A stretch of DNA of 64,000 nucleotides from Pyricularia pennisetigena. Its lineage: Eukaryota > Ascomycota > Sordariomycetes > Magnaporthales > Pyriculariaceae. This document shows positions 57,482-64,000 of this stretch, in pieces (the stretch's first letter is position 1; each line of letters opens with the position of its first letter). The stretch spans positions 1,079,366 through 1,143,365 of the forward strand of contig NC_043743.1 in assembly GCF_004337985.1 (NCBI RefSeq), read 5' to 3'. The notes beneath the pieces are model-generated. The model saw only the letters and a list, made by a program, of their open reading frames with translations, had not been told where the DNA came from and ran no database searches. The position numbers were made by a program, and so were the translations under genes.

Positions 57482-57544
<63 letters not shown>
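57482..57544. repeat. T63 homopolymer
   Basis: Sixty-three uninterrupted T, the longest run in the window, between GGACTCAAGC and ATGTCTGAACA. A target-site duplication expected for a retroposon tail was not found by eye in the next kilobase. Confidence 0.9.
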
Positions 57545-57548
<4 letters not shown>

Positions 57549-58653
57549 CTGAACATAAGCCATGTGTTGTTGAGAGGGTGACCGAATTTTAGCATGAAAC
57601 GGTCATGCGTGTGTTGACAAATGGCGTAACTCATCTTTCACCGTTCAATGGCACAAGTCCTCAACAGCTAGAGGACTACCTACGGACCAGACTACGTTAC
57701 CGGGCTAGTCTATAAAGATAGGCAATGGAACTAGTTCTAGCAGTAGTCGTTGTGGTGTGGCGGCAACCATATATATTCATGGTGTCACAAGTGTGTGTCC
57801 TATCTATCGGAATTATGGGCGGGCTTGAGAGGGGAAAGGCACAAACACGCATTGTTTGTTGAGCTGTCTCGGTCAAGTGAGATGTTTCATGCTGGACAAA
57901 CTCTATAGTAGTAGTATGCCGCGCTGGCTGTTCATGTGGGTTCCAGATCGTGCGTGGTCCGGCCCTGACACTCGTGGTCGGATGATTGGCCAAAGGGACG
58001 CTTTTTGGGACTAAAGACGTAACCTCGGGGAGCGGTCCGTTAGTTGGTGTAGCACGCCGCCATCCGCAAAATCTACCCGCCAACGGGAACAGTCAATCAT
58101 CACAGACAAAGCGGTACGTAGAGCTTGATGAAAGGCCCGTAACAGTATTATACTTAGTACCCTCAGCATGTGAAGAACCGGACCGAGAAAACAATGCCGA
58201 CGGATTTGCCAGGAGGTGTGCAATGCAAGAGTCGCGACAGATAGAAATAGAAGATGTTTTGGCTGCGAGAATGCCTGTTTGTTTCTCTTCGTTCATTTGC
58301 TCCGGAGCTGCCGCGGGCGAGCGATTCAATCCGTGCTGGGGGAAACGACAAAACAAAACAAACCTCTTCCTCGCCTGAACCACCACCACCTTAGTTACCT
58401 TACAAAGGCGTTGAATTTCAAACAGGGCCTCAACATACAACATAATCTCGATTGATTGTTGCGTACACTACACCAACCCTACTTTTATTGTCTTGAACTG
58501 GAAACCCCGCCGTAGCGTCCAGCCCAGACTCGGATTGATTACGCCATCCCGTCGCAATAGTCAAAAACTTGGGCGAACGACCTGCATTGAAAAACGTCTG
58601 GGCCAACGACAGCACGCGATAAGGACCCGTGCTTTCTTATCGCAGCAGCCATC

Positions 58654-58672
58654 NNCCCCCCCCCCCCCCCCC
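58654..58672. other. Ambiguous bases beside a C17 run
   Basis: Two N are followed by 17 C. This is a sequencing or assembly uncertainty, about 330 bp upstream of the OSBP-related start codon, so the true promoter length there is unknown. Confidence 0.95.
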
Positions 58673-58998
58673 AAACTTCATCGGCAGGCGTTTTTGAAGA
58701 GTGGCCCGCCACCTTGGTCGAACCTTGGCTCATTCGAGGCGGTATTCAGACAAAATCCCAGTCGGTCTGAAGTCGGCATCCAACTGTCATATTCTCTCAT
58801 CACCCCCGAGAAAATCATCTGATCGAGTCCTCTCCTTCTTAAACCCTTTTACCATCCCAAACGATCCTGATTTTTGCTTGCGTGGCTGCCAAATATTCGA
58901 GCGGGCGACAGTTGCATTCCCAGCCCATCAGCCTTAGGAGCTGCACCGCGTTCCACCCTCGCCTGTCTCAAACATAGCTGTCTCTTGAGTTACCTGGG

Positions 58999-60783
58999 AT
59001 GGCCCCGAAACCGACGGCGGCGGAGGCGCCAGAGGAGCCACAGAGCGATGGCTCCAAGCTCAAGACGTTTGTCGGCATCCTTAGAAAGTACGTTGGACAC
59101 CGCAGTTGGCTTTTTTGAAATTGAATTTCCATTCTATACCCGTCGGACGCCCCGAACGCGCGGCAGGGCATGCAATCATAGATAACCCCGCATCCAAGAA
59201 GAACCGATGAACCGGGCACATCAAGCAGCGAAGATGATGGCACTCAAGACTGATCGAGGACAAAGGATGGCTTTATAAATGATATTTCAACGCATGTTGG
59301 ATGAATGCTAACAATTAGCAATCTGTCCATTGCAGGTTCATCGGCGTCCCGGACCTCGCAGCTGTTCGCTTCTCCCTTCCATCACAACTCCTTGAGCCCA
59401 CACCCAATCTCGAGTACTGGAACTACCTCGATGCACCGAATACATTCATCGCTATTGGTACATCCGACGATCCTGTCGATCGTATGCTAGAGGTTCTGCG
59501 TTTCTGGTTTACAAAGGACTTGAAGTACGCCAAGGGCCGTCCGTGCAAGCCATACAACTCATGCCTTGGCGAGTTCTTCCGCTGTAACTGGGAGGCCGAG
59601 GACAATGCACCCAGGATCAACACAAAAGCCATAACAGATGGAACCCCGGATGGCAGCAGGCCTGGCAGCGGTGCCTCAAGCTTGAAGTCGAAGAAGAATG
59701 TCCCGGCAGCTCTCGGGGTTGCTGCTGGCGACTCCCGCGCGGCCTCAAACCTGTCGGTGGCGCAGACCGGCACGAACCCTCAGAACCCCACCGTGAGAGT
59801 TTCATACCTCACCGAGCAGACGTCTCACCATCCCCCCGTCAGCGCCTTCTACATCAGCTGCCCGGAGAAGGGACTTCATGCGCGCGGCTTTGACCAGATC
59901 ACAGCCAAGTTTACTGGCACGAGCATCAAGGTAATGCCCGGCGAGCACAACCTTGGTATCTTTGTCACGCTCGAGCGCCACGACAACGAGACGTACCAGC
60001 TCACACACCCGGCCGCCCATCTTGGTGGCTTTTTGCGTGGCGGTCTTAACGTTACCGTGGGTGACATGTGCTTCATCACGTGCCCTAAAACCAAGCTCAA
60101 GGCTATTCTCCGCTACTATGACGAAGGCTGGACGCGGTCGACCAACCAAGTTGAGGGCATCATCTTTAAATATGACCCAGAAAACGACACCAAGGTTAAC
60201 ATCAAGGACGTGGCGGATGAGGATATCCTGGTGAGGTTAAAGGGCCCATGGAAGGAGAAGGTCGTCTTTACCATGGGCCCGAAGCCAGTAGTACGTTTTT
60301 TTTTTTTTTTTTTTTTTTCACCTGTTTTCATCTCTCTTTTGAGCGCCCCATTGGTATTATGTGGCACGTAGCATGTTGACTAACAAATCAATGTAGGCTT
60401 CACACCCACCTGAGAAGCAAACAACTATCATTGATATTGGACCACTTAGCGTGGCGCCCAAGTCATTGCCACCCCAAGAGATGCAGCTCGAGAACGAATC
60501 TCTGGAACTGTGGCGCGGGGTAACAGAGGCCATTAACGCAAAGCAATACTCCAAGGCTACAAACGTCAAGATTGAGCTCGAGGAGAAGCAACGCGAAAAG
60601 GCACGTGAGCGGGAGCGCACTGGTGAGCCTTTCAAGCCCGTCTTCTTCGAGCAGGTCACGGACAAGGGCGGTAAGCCGCAACTTACCGAGAAGGGCCGCG
60701 CCGTGCTGGAGAGGGCACAGAAGGGAGAATGGAGCGTCGAGGGTATACTGGATGTGCCCAAGCCCAAGCCCGCGTCAAGCTGA
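58999..60783 (+). CDS. OSBP-related lipid-transfer protein (Kes1/Osh4 type)
   Basis: Cytosolic protein that exchanges sterol and PI4P between membranes, mainly ER and Golgi. Exons 58999-59087, 59336-60290 and 60397-60783 encode 476 residues with consistent phases. There is no PH domain, ankyrin repeat or FFAT region; the protein is only the ligand-binding domain, as in yeast Kes1/Osh4. The lid-like N-terminal helix reads SKLKTFVGILRK. Then come the core LPSQLLEPTPNLEYWNYLD and the family signature EQTSHHPPVSAF starting at Glu190. Residues about 120-175 hold a Ser/Ala/Gly-rich insertion that is not in the core fold. The C-terminus is charged and helical (KIELEEKQREKARERERTGE, then FEQVTDKGGKPQLTEKGR). 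The intron after exon 2 contains a T23 run. The convergent neighbour is the GGA adaptor, another Golgi-linked protein. Confidence 0.95.
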
Positions 60784-61993
60784 TGATGCTGGGGGAGGAT
60801 TTCCTGGGTCTCGTTCGGGATGCTTTTTTTCTTTTTTTTTTTTCCCTTTTTTTTTTCGGGCATAGATATCTCGTTGGTGGTGCCGGCTGGCTGGCATATA
60901 GAGCACACACCACACAAGCGTCATTATTTTTTTGCTGCTTTTGTATCTTTTCACTTGCTTTTCGTTGTCTTCATCCGCGAGATATGGAAGATGGATCAAT
61001 CCCTTCCCCGTTTACTAATTGTGTTTGTTCTATTTGCTTGCTGTTTAAAGGCGTTCAGATAAATCCACAATTCTCATACAATAACTCGGTTTGAAAGATC
61101 CTCAATTTGCATCTTCTTTAGAGTTAACATTCCGACCTGGTTCTCGTGCGCAATGTCCAATATCAGATGAATCACTTGTCTGCCTTGTCCGCATAAGTTG
61201 TTTTGAGCAACCATGCGGTACCGTACCTAGTACCCATTAAGGGGTGCTCAGTTTGATCAGCGGACAGTTTGGGTTAAGAACTGCCGCAAAAAGCCGGCGG
61301 TAACAATTTCGCAAGAGCGTACATAAATAAGATTGTTTAAATACGGCCTGATTTGAGAATCTATAAACCTGGCTATGGAACGACTCCCCATCTCTGGGAT
61401 TCGTTAGTCCATGGCTTAACAGATAGATGCACGAGAAAGTTGTTTTCACGAGTACAAAGGCGAAAGGGGCAATCCAAGTGAACACCAGGAAACCGAAAAA
61501 AAAAGGACGTCATAAGCCGGCTGAGATGCTGCGTGGATCCCGGCTCGCCAATTTATATTTTAGTTTCTTGAGTAGGAATCAGTGCGACATGCATGAGGAC
61601 AGTACCCAAGTGAACAGATGGTGATAGTTAGGTAGGCCCACCCTGTGCTTGGTCTGACGGCTAAGTGTACTTTGTGCAGAAAGCGGCCTTGCTGGACATG
61701 GATTTTTATGGACTATAGAGTCGAAGGACAGAGGAGGAGATGAGCTGCGGCGAATCACTAATGAGCGATCCTACTGGGGGGCGTCACTCGTCAGGGCACG
61801 ACAGACCGATACAGTAAAGTGGCCATTTCAGGCTTGACAGCTGTTTGCTTTTGGTTTTACTCAAAGTTGAACACCTAGCTCCCTAGAGAACTCGGTTTCT
61901 GCTCCGCGAGTCCACTCGACCACATCCACTTGACCACATCCGCTCGAGATAAAATAGATTTGCTCTCTATAAAGGGGTTGTCGTGAGGCGAGG
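60784..61993. other. Convergent 3' region, OSBP-related / GGA
   Basis: About 1.2 kb of 3' flank for both genes, T-rich at 60824-60858. Includes one TACAGTA site at 61810. No gene recognised. Confidence 0.55.
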
Positions 61994-62297
61994 TCATGCC
62001 ACCTTGATCTCCGAAACCTCGCCCATCTCGTTCTTGACTTCCCCGGAGACCTTGTAAGCCACACGCCACCTGAGCTTGAAAACCTCGACCTTTTTATTTC
62101 TGTCACCGGCGTGCCACACTTCAAGGACCTGTGTGACACCACGGCTTTGCTTGGGTGACAGATCCCTGCCTGTTTGCGGTTGTAATTGTGACTCGTATCC
62201 CTTTTCATCATCAGTCAGTTGAAAGTTGGACAGCGAGCATAATGCCAAAAGGCTTCAACAGTCACACTCAAAAATCAACGACAGAAATACATCTGTC

Positions 62298-62355
<58 letters not shown>

Positions 62356-64000
62356 CATACCTTGGGAACGGCAGACTGGAAATGCAGCTCAGACAATGGT
62401 TGTGCAGTGTTGTTAGAAAAAGCAAAATGTAACCTGACCGAGTTTGCACCCGGGCTAGGCCTCTTGGCAATGAGCTCAATCTTAAGACCCTGATCAGTGA
62501 GCACGGCTTTCTGCTCCTGAGGCAGCTGCGGGGCGGCTTCCGGCGGCAACGCAGACGAGAAAGCCCACTCGTCGTCGTCGTTGGCGTCGGTAGCAGTGGC
62601 AGCTTGTGCTGGCGGCGGCTGAAAGGCCTGGGTGACATGGGCTGGCGTTGATGATTTCGAGGAAAAGGCCGAGGGAGAAGCCAGGGCGGCAAACGGGTCG
62701 GTTGTGGCCTTGGGTGGCGGTGCAAACAGCGATGACTGGTAGTTAGGGGGTTGAGGCGTTGAAGATTTGGATGAGGTTGGTGGTGCCGAAGTAAATCCCG
62801 AGAATGGCGAGACGGATGGAGCCGGCGGAGCGATGGTCGTTTGTAGGGGGCCTTTGGCGCTGCTGTTTTCAGTTATAGACGACAGTAAAGCGGGACCAGG
62901 AATGTCTGCCACACCTTGTTAGCACTACTAGCTTTCTTTTGAGCCAAAGAAGAAGAAGAAGAGTTGGCTTACTTGTGTTGGCCCCGAAACCCAATTGAAT
63001 CCCGCCGCTCTGGGCACTCAAGCTTTCGCTTTCTCCAATGGAGAGGCCAAGGAGATCATTTTCGATACCACCAGAGGCGCCTGCGGCTGACTGCGAAGAT
63101 CCTGCACCGTTTGTGCCAGAGTCGCCATCAAAGTCAATAAGTGACAACTCATTCCTGGCCGAAGACGACGCTCCGGCAGATGCCGAGGGGGGCGCGCCGC
63201 TCGACAGCTTCTTGGCGCCCTCGACATCGCCCTTCTTGAGAAGCTTGTATCTCTCAACCGTCCTATGTATGCTATCGTTGATTTCCAAAAGCTTGGCTAC
63301 GGCTTCGTGGTCATCCGATTCCTCCTCGCACATTTTCTGGATCTTGGGCTGCGCACTCGAGAGTGCCGAGGCTAGCTCCTCAAACACGTCACCGTCCTGC
63401 ATCGTATCCCCCGGCTTGAACGCCTCCAGCCTTTCCTCCAGCAGCCTTGCCTTTGCTTGGATTTTGCCAACCTCCTCAGCCGCCTTGGCGCGGTAGTCGA
63501 CCTTGGTGCGCGTGTCATAGCCAGCCATGACCTTCATCAGACGGTTGGCTTCCTGCAAGTCCTCTGGGGTTCCTCGTCGGATAAGCTCCTGTAGTTTTGC
63601 CGATTGCGCCTCGCGCTCCTCTTCCTCCATTTCTTCGGCAGATTTCAGATTCTGCCAATATCACGAACCGTAGAGGTATGAGTTAGTAGACGCACCATCT
63701 TTGTATGTGCATAGTCTAGTAAGGAGGGCAAAAAGAAAAAAAAAAAACCATCACTGCCGGAAATGTTATGCCCACTTACATCGCTGGGATTCAGCACCGC
63801 AGCATCATCCCTCCTGACCTCGGGGAAAGTGTAGCCCTTGTAGCTCAGCAGCCTGTGCATATCCCTGATGAAGCCCAGGTCGTCCTTGTACCTACTCGTC
63901 TCGCAGATGGTGCTCCTCCACTCCTCGATGGCCTCGAGGATCTTGGTCTGCACACGCGAAGCGCGAATGGGCGGGCGCTCGGGGAAGCGGCGAACCAGCT
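61994..64000 (-). CDS. GGA-type clathrin adaptor (VHS-GAT-GAE), N-terminus cut by window
   Basis: ARF-dependent adaptor that sorts cargo from the trans-Golgi to endosomes. Minus-strand exons are 64000-63780 (open at the edge), 63651-62973, 62905-62361 and 62200-61994, with phases consistent throughout. The visible VHS end is LEAIEEWRSTICETSRYKDD, then MHRLLSYKGYTFPEV. The GAT domain follows (ELIRRGTPEDLQEANRLMKV, then AQPKIQKMCEEESDDHEAVA, then LEINDSIHRTVERYKLLKKG). Next is an acidic LIDFD clathrin-box-like motif, a long Ser/Pro/Ala hinge, and a C-terminal gamma-ear from GLKIELIAKR to the stop. The 160-nt last intron holds a (TAA)n repeat and ends at AAG rather than the usual CAG/TAG. The start and most of the VHS domain are beyond the window. 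Confidence 0.93.
62300..62350. repeat. (TAA)n microsatellite in the last GGA intron
   Basis: About 17 units of TAA/AAT followed by a short A run, only about 10 nt from the 5' splice site on the minus strand. It would be translated as an isoleucine run if retained. Confidence 0.97.

Larger units (their letters stand above)
46499..58998. other. 12.5-kb gene desert between divergent genes
   Basis: Lies between the 5' ends of the CP2 factor and the OSBP-related gene. I translated the longer ORFs (for example 53920-54483 plus, 54826-55533 minus, 57697-58083 minus, 49186-49665 minus). They show no domain, no plausible start, or run through homopolymers. It holds T31, T20, A26 and T63 runs, an 11-bp-arm hairpin, eleven TACAGTA/TACTGTA sites, and two ambiguous bases by a C17 run. 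No reverse transcriptase, transposase or long terminal repeat motif was recognised. It may hold long promoters, non-coding RNA or heavily decayed repeats. Confidence 0.55.

Noticed and set aside
1..64000. CRISPR arrays, telomere repeats, rRNA genes, intact transposons or viral genes
   Set aside because: No regularly spaced repeats, no (TTAGGG)n-type array, no rRNA-like sequence, and no reverse transcriptase, integrase or transposase motif found in the ORFs read.

Overview
This window is fungal nuclear DNA. Genes carry short spliceosomal introns (about 58-400 nt) with GT..AG ends and CTAAC/CTGAC-type branch sites. The proteins are filamentous-ascomycete orthologues: beta-1,3-glucan synthase, Lcb1, GH17, Asp f 3-type peroxiredoxin, CP2 factor and GGA adaptor. 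Protein style and gene structure suggest a Sordariomycete, possibly Magnaporthales; that placement is an impression, not a phylogeny. I support fourteen protein-coding genes (two cut by the window ends) and one decayed gene. I found no tRNA, rRNA, CRISPR array or intact transposon.

Layout. 1-782 (-): 5' part of an acidic disordered protein. 5121-11005 (+): FKS1. 12089-13943 (+): LCB1. 15897-16967 (+): secreted GH17 glucanase. 17862-18733 (-): relic of an oligopeptide (OPT) transporter. 19331-19812 (+): small DUF167 protein. 20310-21165 (+): mitochondrial peroxiredoxin. 22614-24389 (+): Ariadne-type RBR ubiquitin ligase. 25792-27559 (+): succinyl-CoA:3-ketoacid CoA-transferase. 28096-28374 (-): 92-residue CxxC protein. 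29919-30476 (+): PP28/PDAP1-like phosphoprotein. 30799-31854 (-): membrane protein of unknown function. 32464-36158 (+): mitochondrial IF-2. 43499-46498 (-): CP2/Grainyhead transcription factor. 58999-60783 (+): OSBP-related lipid-transfer protein. 61994-64000 (-): GGA-type clathrin adaptor, cut at its N-terminus.

The first 37 kb is gene-dense. The rest is dominated by two gene-poor tracts, 36.2-43.5 kb and 46.5-59.0 kb. These hold homopolymer runs up to 63 nt, short palindromes, a CCAAT cluster and a recurrent TACAGTA/TACTGTA heptamer that I did not find in any coding exon.

The genes do not form one pathway. Themes recur, though: wall glucan synthesis and remodelling (FKS1, GH17), membrane lipid synthesis and transport (LCB1, OSBP-related), Golgi/endosome traffic (GGA), and mitochondrial function (IF-2, CoA-transferase, peroxiredoxin). 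I did not find a convincing new multi-gene system. The observations most worth following are the naturally variant echinocandin hot spot in FKS1, the coding-like in-frame leader of the RBR ligase, optional or non-canonical introns, the OPT relic, and the motif-rich gene desert.
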